Assembly: GCA_964372275.1 (NCBI GenBank)
Contig: CAYJRR010000003.1
Location: 22,240 to 86,239 of the forward strand
DNA: 64,000 nucleotides
Source: CAYJRR01 sp964372275 [NCBI: uncultured bacterium]
Lineage (GTDB): Bacteria > CAYJRR01
Direction: 5' to 3'
A program made the position numbers and the translations under genes. Within the stretch, counting starts at the first letter, position 1. Each line of letters starts with the position of its first letter. Below are positions 1 to 7,760 of this stretch, in pieces. Below the pieces are notes generated by a model. It did no database searches. It saw only the letters and a list, made by a program, of their open reading frames with translations, and was not told the origin of the DNA.

Positions 1-144
1 GCCTCCCGCGCGCCGGTCACCTCGGCCTTGACCGAGGAGCTGGCGGAGGCGATCGCCTTCGACGCCGCGCGCGAGCTGACCTACGAGGCCGGGGCGGGCA
101 GCCGCTTCGAGCCGGGTCTCGCGTCGGACAAGGAGCGCGCGTGA
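1..144 (+). CDS. C-terminal fragment of an unidentified protein
   Basis: The window opens inside a reading frame that runs for 47 codons to a TGA at 142-144. The tail is Ala/Glu-rich and hydrophilic (LTEELAEAIAFDAARELTYE) and ends ASDKERA. I do not recognise the family from this piece. Its stop overlaps the GTG start of pyrE by 4 bases (GTGA), so the two are probably translationally coupled in one operon. The 5' part lies outside the window. Confidence 0.6.
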   Translation, partial: ASRAPVTSALTEELAEAIAFDAARELTYEAGAGSRFEPGLASDKERA

Positions 145-731
145 CGACGGCGGCGCCACGGGCGGCGCTCCCGCCGGTCGAGCGGAGACGCCTGGCGGCG
201 CTGCTCGCGCAGCGATCCTACGAAAACCGCAAGGTGACGCTTGCCTCCGGCCGCGAGAGCGACTTCTACCTCGACTGCAAGCAGACGACGCTCGAGCCGG
301 AGGGTCTGTACCTCGCCGGCCGGCTCCTGCTGGATGCGGTGCGGCGGGGGGCGGCGGTCGACGCCGTCGGCGGTCCCACCCTCGGCGCCGACCCGCTGGT
401 CGCCGCCTGCGCCGTCCTTTCCTTCCTGGACGGCCGCCCGCTACCGGCCTTCATCCTGCGCAAGGAGCCGAAGGGGCACGGCACGCGGGCCTACGTCGAA
501 GGGGCCAAGTTCCTTCCCGAAGGGACGCGCGTGGCGATCGTCGAGGACGTGGTGACGACCGGCGGTTCGAGCCTGAAGGCGGCCGAGCGGGCGAAGGAGG
601 CGGGCTTGCGGGTGGCGAAGATCGTCTGCCTCGTCGACCGCGAAGAGGGCGGGGCGGCGACGATCCGCGCCGCCGGATACGACCACGAAGCGATCTTCAC
701 CATCGACGAGGTGCGACGTGCGTTGGCCTGA
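141..731 (+). CDS. pyrE: Orotate phosphoribosyltransferase
   Basis: This enzyme converts orotate and PRPP to orotidine 5'-monophosphate, the penultimate step of UMP synthesis in the cytoplasm. The 196-residue protein has the type I phosphoribosyltransferase PRPP loop VAIVEDVVTTGGSS at residues 131-144 and the flexible catalytic loop RKEPKGHG at 107-114, with the early orotate-side segment SGRESDFYLDCK. Length is typical of bacterial PyrE. The GTG start is set by the 4-base overlap with the preceding stop codon. The next gene begins inside its last codons, so all three are likely co-transcribed. No other pyrimidine gene is in view. Confidence 0.95.
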   Translation: MTTAAPRAALPPVERRRLAALLAQRSYENRKVTLASGRESDFYLDCKQTTLEPEGLYLAGRLLLDAVRRGAAVDAVGGPTLGADPLVAACAVLSFLDGRPLPAFILRKEPKGHGTRAYVEGAKFLPEGTRVAIVEDVVTTGGSSLKAAERAKEAGLRVAKIVCLVDREEGGAATIRAAGYDHEAIFTIDEVRRALA

Positions 732-1398
732 TCGTCCGACTCTCTGGATCGCGGCGTTGGCGGCGATTGCGGCGTCCGGCTGCGGCGGCGCGCGCTCGCG
801 GATGGCGAACGCCGCGGCGACCGCCGACGTGCGGCCGAAAGACTACGGGCGGGCGCACACCGAGTGGACGCGGACGGAGAAGGTCTACGACGGGCTGGAG
901 ACCAAGCTGCTCGCCACCGCGACCTACCGGTCGGCGGCCTTCCGCGACGCCTACGTCGACGAATACGCACGGCGATACCTGCTTTCGGAGCCGGCACGGG
1001 ACGAGATGAACGCGCGCGAGCACGCGGAGGCGGAGCGCTACCACGAGCTGTTTTTCGCCGCCTACACCGGCGAGACGCGCTGGAACGACTTCTCCAAGCG
1101 CACGTCGATCTGGAAGCTCCGGCTGTTCGACGACCAGGGGGCGTACGTCGAGCCGTTGGTCGTCTCCAAGATCCCCGACGACGATCCGATCACGCGGGCG
1201 TTCTACCCGCAGTTCACCCCCTGGACGCGCGGTTACCTGGTGAAGTTTCCGCGTCCGGGCTTGAGCGAAGCGTCGAAGACGCTGCGGCTCCAGGTGGCGA
1301 GCGCCATCGGAGCGGCGGAGATGACGTTCGACCGGACGAAGGCCGACACCCCGGCCCCCGCAAGGGCGGAGGCGGAAGCCGGCACCGCGGCGCGGTGA
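718..1398 (+). CDS. Predicted lipoprotein of unknown function
   Basis: This 226-residue protein starts with a short basic segment, a hydrophobic stretch and a lipobox (AASGC near residue 22), so it should be lipidated and anchored at the membrane. The mature part is hydrophilic, with repeated YHELFF/AYTGETRW and LRLFDDQGAYVEPLVV patches, and ends in a Pro/Ala tail. No family is recognised. The GTG start lies 14 bases inside pyrE. That overlap is longer than a simple ATGA junction but still implies co-translation. It is followed by 28 bases and then the convergent nadB. Real as a gene, function unknown. Confidence 0.75.
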   Translation: MRWPDRPTLWIAALAAIAASGCGGARSRMANAAATADVRPKDYGRAHTEWTRTEKVYDGLETKLLATATYRSAAFRDAYVDEYARRYLLSEPARDEMNAREHAEAERYHELFFAAYTGETRWNDFSKRTSIWKLRLFDDQGAYVEPLVVSKIPDDDPITRAFYPQFTPWTRGYLVKFPRPGLSEASKTLRLQVASAIGAAEMTFDRTKADTPAPARAEAEAGTAAR

Positions 1399-1426
1399 CG
1401 AACGGCCGGGGTCGGGACCGGGGTCG

Positions 1427-3037
1427 TTACCTCGCCGGCGAGCGGAGGACGGTGTCGCGGCGCCACTCCTCGCGGGACTCCGGGCAGTCGAGCGTGTAGT
1501 GGAGGCCCCGGCTCTCCCGCCGCTCCCGCGCGCAGCGGATGACCAGGTCGCCGACCAGCGCGATGTTCCGCAGTTCGATCAGGTCGCGCGTCACCTTGAA
1601 GTTCCAGTAGTACTCGCCGATCTCCTGGAGCAGGAGCTCGATCCTCGCCTTGGCGCGGGCGAGGCGCTTGTCGGTGCGCACGATGCCGACGTAGTTCCAC
1701 AACGTGCGGCGGACTTCGTCCCAGTTGTGGGCGACGACGACGGCGTCGTCCGAATCGACGGCGGTGCCCGGGTCCCAGGCGGGCGGGGCCTCGTCGCGGC
1801 CGACCTCCGGAAGCCGTTCGATCGCCGCCGCCGCGGCGCGCGCGCCGAAGACCGCCCCTTCGAGGAGCGAGTTGGAGGCGAGCCGGTTGGCGCCGTGCAG
1901 ACCGGTGCAGGCGACCTCCCCGACGGCGAACAGGTTCCGGAGGTCGGTCTCCCCCCGGTCGTCGGTCACCACTCCGCCGCATTGGTAGTGCGCCGCCGGC
2001 ACCACCGGGATCGGTTCGGTCGCCATGTCGACCCCGAACCCCTTCGCCGTCTGCCACAGGTTCGGGAAGCGTTCACGGACGAACGCCTCTCCGCGGTGGG
2101 TGATGTCGAGGAGCACGAACTCGTCGCCGCGCCGCTTCAGCTCCGAGTCGATGGCCCGGGCGACGACGTCGCGCGGCGCCAGGTCCTTCATCGGGTGGTA
2201 GCGCTCCATGAAGGCGGCCCCGTCCGCGGTGCGGAGGATCCCCCCCTCGCCGCGCACCGCCTCCGAGATCAGGAACGAGCGGGCCTGCGGGTGGAACATG
2301 CAGGTCGGGTGGAACTGCATGAACTCCAGGTTCGCCACCGAGCAGCCGGCGCGGTAGGCCATCGCCACCCCGTCCCCGGTCGCCACGTCGGGGTTCGAGG
2401 TGTAGAGGTAGACCTTCCCCGAACCGCCGGTGGCCAGCGTGGTGATGCGCGCCTGGATCGCGTGGACGCGGCCGGTGGGGACCTCCAGGGCGTAGGCGCC
2501 GAGCACCCGGTCCGGTTCGCCCGCCCGGGGGCGGCCGGCCTTCCTCTCCGTCTTGCGCGCGGTGATCAGGTCGATCGCGGCATGGTGCTCGAGGAAGAGC
2601 AGGTTCGGCTCCGCCTCCGCCGCCGCGACCAGGGCGCGGGCGATCTCCCGGCCGGTGATGTCCCCGGCGTGCACCACGCGCCGCCGGCTGTGCCCCCCTT
2701 CGCGGGCGAGCTCCCACGCGCCGCCGTCGGCGCGGGCGAAGCGCGCCCCGAGCGCCACCAGCTCGGCGATGCGGTCCGGCGCGTCGCGGACGACCAACTC
2801 CACGATCTCGTGGTGGCACAGGCCCGCCCCGGCCGTCTCGGTGTCGCGTACGTGGTCTTCAAAGGTGTCTTCCGGGTCGAGAACGGCGGCGATCCCCCCC
2901 TGGGCGTGCGCGGTGTTCGACTCGGTCGCCCCCCGTTTGGTCATCACCGCGACCGTCCCGTGACGCGCGGCGCGCAGGGCGAACGACAGCCCCGCGATGC
3001 CCCCGCCGATCACCAGGAAGTCGACGCGTGTCTCCAT
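1427..3037 (-). CDS. nadB: L-aspartate oxidase
   Basis: The flavoenzyme oxidises L-aspartate to iminoaspartate, which quinolinate synthase uses in de novo NAD synthesis. The 536-residue protein begins METRVDFLVIGGGIAGLS, an FAD Rossmann motif. It has the family segment NTAHAQGGIAAV, the substrate-loop region GGHSRRRVVHAGDITG, the GANRLASNSLLEG segment, and the C-terminal helical domain typical of succinate dehydrogenase/fumarate reductase relatives. The reading frame stays open far upstream, but homology starts at this ATG. NadA and NadC are not in the window. The gene is divergent from the transglycosylase gene, with only 30 bases between the starts, so the promoters must overlap. Confidence 0.95.
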   Translation of the reverse strand: METRVDFLVIGGGIAGLSFALRAARHGTVAVMTKRGATESNTAHAQGGIAAVLDPEDTFEDHVRDTETAGAGLCHHEIVELVVRDAPDRIAELVALGARFARADGGAWELAREGGHSRRRVVHAGDITGREIARALVAAAEAEPNLLFLEHHAAIDLITARKTERKAGRPRAGEPDRVLGAYALEVPTGRVHAIQARITTLATGGSGKVYLYTSNPDVATGDGVAMAYRAGCSVANLEFMQFHPTCMFHPQARSFLISEAVRGEGGILRTADGAAFMERYHPMKDLAPRDVVARAIDSELKRRGDEFVLLDITHRGEAFVRERFPNLWQTAKGFGVDMATEPIPVVPAAHYQCGGVVTDDRGETDLRNLFAVGEVACTGLHGANRLASNSLLEGAVFGARAAAAAIERLPEVGRDEAPPAWDPGTAVDSDDAVVVAHNWDEVRRTLWNYVGIVRTDKRLARAKARIELLLQEIGEYYWNFKVTRDLIELRNIALVGDLVIRCARERRESRGLHYTLDCPESREEWRRDTVLRSPAR

Positions 3038-3067
3038 GCCGTGAACGGCGAAGAGTAGCGTAAAATC

Positions 3068-3682
3068 GTGGCAGCGGTGGGTCGTCGGGTGACACTGGCG
3101 TTGGGTCTGCTCCTCGTGGCCGGAACCGCCCGGGCGGGCACGATCTATCTGGCCCGGGACGAATCGGGGAACCTCCTCTTCACCGACTCGCCGACGACGC
3201 CGGACGCGGTCGTCGTCTTCGCCCGCGAGCCTCCCGCCGCCGATCCGACGGTCGATCACGCCCTTCTCGAGCGGAAGTTCGACCCGCTGATCCTCCAGTT
3301 CGCGGAGCAGTACCGGGTCGATCCGTTCCTGGTGAAGGCGATGATCCGCACCGAGTCGAAGTTCGATCCGGGGGCCGTGTCGGCCGCGGGGGCGCGTGGG
3401 CTGATGCAGTTGATGCCCGGGACGGCGGAGCGATTCGGCGTGAAGAACGTCCACGATCCGGCGCAGAACATCCGCGGAGGGGTGGCCTACCTGCGGTGGC
3501 TGCTGGACGAGTTCCGCGGCGATCGGAAGCTCGCCGTCGCCGCCTACAACTGCGGGGAGGGCGTGGTGCGGCGTGTCCGACGCGTCCCGGAGATCCGGGA
3601 GACGCTCGGCTACGTCGCCAAGGTCGAGGAGGCCGACCGCGACTACCGGGAGCGCGGATTCTCGGCCCGTACCCTGCCGTAG
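3068..3682 (+). CDS. Lytic murein transglycosylase, SLT family
   Basis: This is a secreted enzyme expected to cleave the glycan strands of peptidoglycan in the periplasm. Residues 1-23 form a Sec signal peptide ending ARA. Residues about 24-50 resemble the short N-terminal module (TIYLARDESGNLLFTDSP) often found before SLT domains. The catalytic domain follows: MIRTESKFDPGAVS with the catalytic Glu96, then GARGLMQLMPGTAERFGV and the C-terminal AAYNCGEG motif. At 204 residues it is a compact, soluble Slt-type enzyme. The GTG start was chosen because it gives a complete signal peptide. It lies 51 bases upstream of pgsA on the same strand. Confidence 0.92.
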   Translation: MAAVGRRVTLALGLLLVAGTARAGTIYLARDESGNLLFTDSPTTPDAVVVFAREPPAADPTVDHALLERKFDPLILQFAEQYRVDPFLVKAMIRTESKFDPGAVSAAGARGLMQLMPGTAERFGVKNVHDPAQNIRGGVAYLRWLLDEFRGDRKLAVAAYNCGEGVVRRVRRVPEIRETLGYVAKVEEADRDYRERGFSARTLP

Positions 3683-3733
3683 CGGTTCGTCGGGGAAGAC
3701 AACGCGCCGGCGACTTGTTACAACCGCCCCCCG

Positions 3734-4339
3734 ATGTCGGCGCGGACGCCACGCAAACCGGGATTCTGGAACGCGGCCAACGTCATCACCGTCGGCCGGA
3801 TCCTGATGATCCCGGCGGTGATGGCGTTCCTGTTCACCGATCGCCCGTGGGCCGGGTGGACGGCGATGGTGATCTTCGTCGTGGCGGCGATCTCCGACGT
3901 GATCGACGGCTACCTCGCGCGCAAGCAGGGGACCGTTTCGGTCGTGGGGGCCTTCCTCGATCCGCTGGCCGACAAGCTGATGGTGATGGCGGTGATGGTG
4001 ATGCTGATCCCCCTGGGTCGCATCCCGGCGTGGCTGGTCGTCCTGCTGCTCGCGCGGGAGCTGGTGATCACCGGACTGCGTGGCATCGCCAGCGCCGAGG
4101 GGATCATCATCGCCGCCAGCGGGGGTGGGAAGTACAAGACCGCCTACCAGATGACCGGCCTGTCGTTCCTGCTGATCCATTACGAATACCTGGAGATCGA
4201 CACCCACGTCGTCGGACTGTGGCTGATGTTCATCTCGGCCTGGCTCTCGCTGAAGTCGGGATGGGAGTACTGCTACGAGTTCTGGCGCATGAGCCGCCTG
4301 CGGGAGGGCGCGCCCGCGGCCGACGCCAAAGGCGCTTGA
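3734..4339 (+). CDS. pgsA: CDP-diacylglycerol-glycerol-3-phosphate 3-phosphatidyltransferase
   Basis: This integral membrane enzyme makes phosphatidylglycerophosphate, the committed step to phosphatidylglycerol and cardiolipin. The CDP-alcohol phosphotransferase signature is complete: Asp55, Asp58-Gly59, Ala62-Arg63, Gly72, Asp76 and Asp80. Several hydrophobic helices flank it (for example MVIFVVAAI and a run around LMVMAVMVMLI). The 201-residue length is normal. The stop codon lies just inside the -35 region of the tRNA-Gly promoter. Confidence 0.93.
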   Translation: MSARTPRKPGFWNAANVITVGRILMIPAVMAFLFTDRPWAGWTAMVIFVVAAISDVIDGYLARKQGTVSVVGAFLDPLADKLMVMAVMVMLIPLGRIPAWLVVLLLARELVITGLRGIASAEGIIIAASGGGKYKTAYQMTGLSFLLIHYEYLEIDTHVVGLWLMFISAWLSLKSGWEYCYEFWRMSRLREGAPAADAKGA

Positions 4340-4364
4340 CTTCGACCGGGCCGGTGGGTATTCG
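4336..4364 (+). promoter_or_regulatory. Predicted sigma70-type promoter of tRNA-Gly
   Basis: TTGACT at 4336-4341 and TATTCG at 4359-4364 are separated by 17 bases. A start about 7 bases later would fall near 4371, just before the mature tRNA 5' end at 4377. The -35 box overlaps the pgsA stop codon. Confidence 0.6.
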
Positions 4365-4376
4365 TTCAGGCAGCTC

Positions 4377-4452
4377 GCGGGAATAGCTCAGTTGGTAGAG
4401 CGTCACGTTGCCAACGTGAATGTCGCCGGTTCAAGTCCGGTTTCCCGCTCCA
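4377..4452 (+). tRNA. tRNA-Gly (anticodon GCC)
   Basis: A complete cloverleaf can be folded. The acceptor stem is GCGGGAA (4377-4383) with TTCCCGC (4442-4448), followed by discriminator T and an encoded CCA (4450-4452). The anticodon stem is TCACG/CGTGA with loop TTGCCAA, which places GCC at the anticodon. The T-loop is TTCAAGT. It is transcribed alone from its own promoter and ends at a terminator. Confidence 0.97.
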
Positions 4453-4464
4453 GACGGTTCGATG

Positions 4465-4495
4465 GCCCGGTATCCCGCCGGGCTTTCGTTTTTTC
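4465..4495 (+). terminator. Rho-independent terminator after tRNA-Gly
   Basis: A 6-bp GC stem, GCCCGG (4465-4470) with CCGGGC (4478-4483), encloses a 7-base loop and is followed by TTTCGTTTTTT. It lies 13 bases past the tRNA CCA end. The M28 peptidase gene converges on it from the other strand. Confidence 0.8.
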
Positions 4496-4540
4496 GTACC
4501 GATCGGTTTCGCCGCGTCGCGGCGCGCGACGCGCGCGGCG

Positions 4541-5539
4541 TTACGGCCTTTCCGCCAACGCCAGCGTCGCCTGGTAGACGCCGGCGGCGACCTTCGACAT
4601 CCGCGCATAGTCGAGCGACTCCGGGACGTCGCGGTCGGTGTGGTAGCGGTCGTTCCGGTAGAACGAGGTGTCGGTGATCATCCCGGCGGTCCAGCCGTGG
4701 GCCCAGTAGTTCAGGTGATCGGAGAAGTCGACGCCGGGGATCCTGGCCAGGCCGTTCATCGAGCGGACGGGAAGATTGGAGGCGCCGGCGAAGGCCGCCT
4801 TCACCCGGCGCACGAACGATCCCTGTCCCACCTTCCCGATCACGGCGATGAAGTTGCCGCGGGAAGGGTAGAGCGGGCGCAGCAACGCCGTCGGGAAGCG
4901 CTGGCTTTTCGGTTCGTCGGTAAAGAAACCGACCATCTCGATCGAGAGCATCGCCCGCACCTCGACCCCTTCGCGCGCGAGCGATTCGGCGTGGACGGCG
5001 CTCCCCATCCGGTCGGTGCGGAAGAACGGCGGTTCCTCCAGCGAGTAGGCCACCAAGTCGACGCGGGTGGAGAGCTCGCGCGTCTCCCCCAACAGCCGCG
5101 CCACCTCCAGCAGCACCGCCACGCCGCTGGCGTTGTCGTCGGCGCCGGGCTGTGGACCGGCGGTGTCGTAGTGGGCGCCCAGGACGATCCGCGGTCCCGC
5201 CTCGGGGCCGAAGGAGGCGATCACGTTCCGGTACTCCGCGCCGCGCGCCTCGTGAGCGGCGCGGAACGGCTGTTCGGAGACCCGGCCGCCGCCCTCGGCG
5301 AACCGTTCCGCGAGGTACGCGGCCGCGGCGTCGAGGTTGGCGGCGTGCTGGTAATCGCGCGGGTGAAAACGCTCGGCGAGGGCGCGGACGTGCGCTTCGA
5401 GGCGCGCCGGGTCGACCTCGCGGCCGATGCCGGTGGGAGGACGCGGACGCACCCACGGCTGGGTGACGAAGCAGCACGCGGAGAGCGGAACGACGGCGGC
5501 GAGCGCGAGGAGGAGCGGCCTGCGCGACGGTCGGCTCAT
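4541..5539 (-). CDS. M28-family zinc peptidase, lipoprotein
   Basis: This is a predicted metallo-aminopeptidase anchored as a lipoprotein. The signal is LALAAVVPLSAC, with lipobox Cys22. The catalytic domain shows the M28 zinc-site segments GAHYDT (His123, with Asp125), ADDNASG (Asp134), the Glu pair of SLEEPPFF near 168, a later EMVGFF and a C-terminal SDHLNYW that would supply the last His. M28 enzymes bind two zinc ions and remove N-terminal residues from peptides; the substrate here is unknown. It is the last gene of a minus-strand operon, 28 bases after the AAA+ ATPase gene. Confidence 0.88.
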   Translation of the reverse strand: MSRPSRRPLLLALAAVVPLSACCFVTQPWVRPRPPTGIGREVDPARLEAHVRALAERFHPRDYQHAANLDAAAAYLAERFAEGGGRVSEQPFRAAHEARGAEYRNVIASFGPEAGPRIVLGAHYDTAGPQPGADDNASGVAVLLEVARLLGETRELSTRVDLVAYSLEEPPFFRTDRMGSAVHAESLAREGVEVRAMLSIEMVGFFTDEPKSQRFPTALLRPLYPSRGNFIAVIGKVGQGSFVRRVKAAFAGASNLPVRSMNGLARIPGVDFSDHLNYWAHGWTAGMITDTSFYRNDRYHTDRDVPESLDYARMSKVAAGVYQATLALAERP

Positions 5540-5567
5540 GGGGAAGGGGGGCCGATGCGGCTCGGCG

Positions 5568-6863
5568 CTACAGCCGCACGAAGTAGGAGTCGCACGCCCG
5601 GTCGATCAGCTCCTTCGCCAGCTTCGGGGGGACGGCGTAGTACTTGGCGATCGACTCGATCTGGCCGAGGACGTCGCGGGGGTGGACGGAGCGGGGTTCG
5701 AACTTCTTCTCCACGTACTGCCGGTTCCAGATGTACTTCACCGCCTCTTCGGAGAACTCGATCCCCTTGGCGGCGCACATCGCCTCGAAGATCTTCACCA
5801 TCTCCTCGTAGGTCGGACTGTCGAAGCCGATCTTGAACTTGATGCGGCGGAGGAACGCCTCGTCGACCAGGTCCTTCGGCTCCAGGTTGGTGGAGAAGAT
5901 GATCAGCTCGTTGAACGGGACGTTGATCTTCTGCCCGGTGTGGAGGGTCAGGAAGTCGACGCGGGACTCCAGCGGCACGATCCAGCGGTTCAGGAGCTCC
6001 TGCGGGCGGCAGGCCTGCCGGCCGAAGTCGTCGATCAGGAAGATCCCGCAGTTGGCCTTCATCTGGAACGGCGCTTCGTAGAACTTCGAATACTCGTGGT
6101 AGATGAGATCGAGGTTCTCGAGCGTCAGCTCGCCGCCGACCATCACGAACGGCCGTTGCGTCTTGACCCAGCGCAGGTCGATCGAGCCGGCGCGCACCTT
6201 GGCCGCCACGTCGTTGGGGTCGATCTTGGCGTCGACCCGCTTGTGCACGATCTCGTCGTAGACCTTGATGATGCTCCCGGCGAACTCCACGGCGTGCGGC
6301 GTGTAGACCTCGCCGCCCAGGCAGCGCGCCAGGCGCTCGGCGACCGAGGTCTTCCCGTTGCCGGGTTTTCCGAACAGGAACATCGAATGCCCGGAGTTGG
6401 CGGCCGGGCCCATCAGCGAGAAGACGCGCGGATTGATGATGAGGTCCTTCATCGCCTCCTTCATCTGCTCGCGGGTGACGGTCACCTCCCGGATCCCCTG
6501 CAAGGCGACGGCCCGTCGATAGCGATCGAAGGGGATCGGCGCCGGGCCGATGTAGGTGTTGCGGCTCATCGCCTCGGTCACCTTGTTGCGGCCGCGCTCG
6601 GTGAGCGAGAACTCCATCGTCGACTTGCCGAAATCCTGGCCGCCGCGCGCCTCGACGAACTTCTCCTCCTTGAGGCGGTCGATGATCGCCTCGGTCACGT
6701 CGGCGAACGGGAGGGCGATGACGTCGGCGATGTCGATCCCGCGTGCGTAGCCGTTGCGGTGGATGATCTTGAGGGCGAGGTCGACCAGCACGCTCTCCTC
6801 GAGGCCGGTCTCGGCCAGGCTTTTGGGAGCGCGAACCAGCTCGGCGAGGGTGGGTTCCGGCAC
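5568..6863 (-). CDS. AAA+ ATPase with N-terminal winged-helix-like domain
   Basis: The first 100 or so residues look like a small helical or winged-helix domain (LKIIHRNGYARGIDIADVIA, then LTERGRNKV). The ATPase domain has Walker A GKPGNGKTS at 165-173, Walker B FLIDDFG near 283, a sensor-like IIFSTNL and an arginine pair in FLRRIKFKIGF. The C-terminus is a helical lid. Substrate and partner are unknown. The protein is cytoplasmic and its neighbours are lipoproteins, so a role in an envelope process is possible but only inferred. GTG start, 3 bases after the preceding lipoprotein stop. The ATPase call is firm; the function is open. Confidence 0.8.
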   Translation of the reverse strand: MPEPTLAELVRAPKSLAETGLEESVLVDLALKIIHRNGYARGIDIADVIALPFADVTEAIIDRLKEEKFVEARGGQDFGKSTMEFSLTERGRNKVTEAMSRNTYIGPAPIPFDRYRRAVALQGIREVTVTREQMKEAMKDLIINPRVFSLMGPAANSGHSMFLFGKPGNGKTSVAERLARCLGGEVYTPHAVEFAGSIIKVYDEIVHKRVDAKIDPNDVAAKVRAGSIDLRWVKTQRPFVMVGGELTLENLDLIYHEYSKFYEAPFQMKANCGIFLIDDFGRQACRPQELLNRWIVPLESRVDFLTLHTGQKINVPFNELIIFSTNLEPKDLVDEAFLRRIKFKIGFDSPTYEEMVKIFEAMCAAKGIEFSEEAVKYIWNRQYVEKKFEPRSVHPRDVLGQIESIAKYYAVPPKLAKELIDRACDSYFVRL

Positions 6864-6866
6864 GAG

Positions 6867-7118
6867 CTATTCGTAGCGGAGCCACTCGCAGAGCGAGTGG
6901 TCGTGGTAGTCGCCGAGGAAGACGTGGTCGTTGTGCCGATGCCGGACCGACCGCTGGCAGTAGCCGTACTCCAGGTGCGTGGCGTCGGCCCCGACGGTCG
7001 CGGCGCAGCCGGCCGCCAGCCCCGACGCAAGGAGCAGGAGGGCGAGCGCGGCCGCGCGTGGGCGCGCGCGTCGACGAGTGGGACGGCGGTCGCGCGTGCG
7101 GGGAGAGCGCATGGTCAT
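6867..7118 (-). CDS. Small predicted lipoprotein, histidine-rich mature part
   Basis: This is an 83-residue protein with a long arginine-rich n-region, a hydrophobic core (ALALLLLASGL) and lipobox AAGC. The mature part is only about 40 residues and carries five His and two Cys (for example YCQRSVRHRHNDHVF and DYHDHSLCEW), so metal binding is conceivable. No family is recognised. The ATG start was chosen because it overlaps the upstream stop as ATGA (7115-7118), a classic coupled junction. An internal ATG two codons later is the alternative. Confidence 0.7.
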   Translation of the reverse strand: MTMRSPRTRDRRPTRRRARPRAAALALLLLASGLAAGCAATVGADATHLEYGYCQRSVRHRHNDHVFLGDYHDHSLCEWLRYE

Positions 7119-7630
7119 CCTCTCGCGCTGCGCTTCCGTTGCAGCGCCTGTTGGATCCGTTCGATCACCTCGATCTCCTTGGCCGTGGAGGAGGGGATGT
7201 CGATCCATTCGTAGATCCGGCCGTTGAACTCGAGGTTCGCCGAGATGACGTCCTTCAACACCTTCTCGCTGGTCGTCACCCGGATCGTCGTCCGGTTTCC
7301 GGAGGAGGTGAGGCGCACCTGCACCTTGTACTTCACCTTCACCGGGATTCTTGTGCCGCCGTAGTTGGCAAAGACGTAGTCGGACTGGCCGAGGATCCAT
7401 TCGGTGATGATCAACCCCTTGGAGCGCTCGGACGCCTCGATCTGCTGGAACTTCTGCTCCATCGCCTGCACCGACGCGTCCCAGGCGACGTTGAACGGCG
7501 CGTCGAAGGTCCCGAAGACCGGACGCTCCTCGTAGAGGGGGAGATCGTCCTCCGGATAGAGCTCGGGGGCGCATCCGGCGAGGAGCTGCGCGACGAACAG
7601 GACCGCCAAGGCGGCGAACCGTCGGAGCAT
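7115..7630 (-). CDS. Predicted lipoprotein of unknown function
   Basis: The 171-residue protein starts MLRRFAALAVLFVAQLLAGC, giving a lipobox at Cys20. The mature part alternates short beta-strand-like segments (VWV-type charged/hydrophobic runs such as IPVKVKYKVQVRL, then NRTTIRVTTSEKVL), which loosely recalls the BamC-like fold of outer-membrane assembly lipoproteins. That resemblance is weak and I do not assign it. It is the first gene of the minus-strand operon with a second lipoprotein, a AAA+ ATPase and an M28 peptidase, and is divergent from meaB. Confidence 0.75.
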   Translation of the reverse strand: MLRRFAALAVLFVAQLLAGCAPELYPEDDLPLYEERPVFGTFDAPFNVAWDASVQAMEQKFQQIEASERSKGLIITEWILGQSDYVFANYGGTRIPVKVKYKVQVRLTSSGNRTTIRVTTSEKVLKDVISANLEFNGRIYEWIDIPSSTAKEIEVIERIQQALQRKRSARG

Positions 7631-7679
7631 GTGAGCATTCTACGCCCCCCTTTCCAACCGCGGCAACCGGAGCACCGCG

Positions 7680-7726
7680 AACCGAACCGATCCGCTACCG
7701 ATACGGATCCGATCGGGAGTCGGATG
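7680..7726. repeat. Degenerate CCGAT-type hexamer array between divergent genes
   Basis: Copies of a CCGATN/NATCGG hexamer are packed together in both orientations, for example ACCGATCCG, ACCGATACGG and GGATCCGATCGG. A similar array lies at 10297-10345. It sits in the 130-base divergent region between a lipoprotein gene and meaB. It could be an operator or a repeat; the sequence alone does not decide. Confidence 0.4.
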
Positions 7727-7760
7727 CCCCGCTTGCCGCGGCGTTCGTCGGCGGGGTACG

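Noticed and set aside
1427-4207. Minus-strand ORF of 926 codons beginning upstream of nadB
   Set aside because: Only the part from 3037 down matches L-aspartate oxidase. The rest overlaps the transglycosylase and pgsA on the other strand and has no homology or ribosome site.
5568-6863. Type II/IV secretion or pilus-assembly ATPase
   Set aside because: It has a AAA+ Walker A and lid with a winged-helix-like N-terminus, but none of the Asp/His boxes of secretion ATPases.
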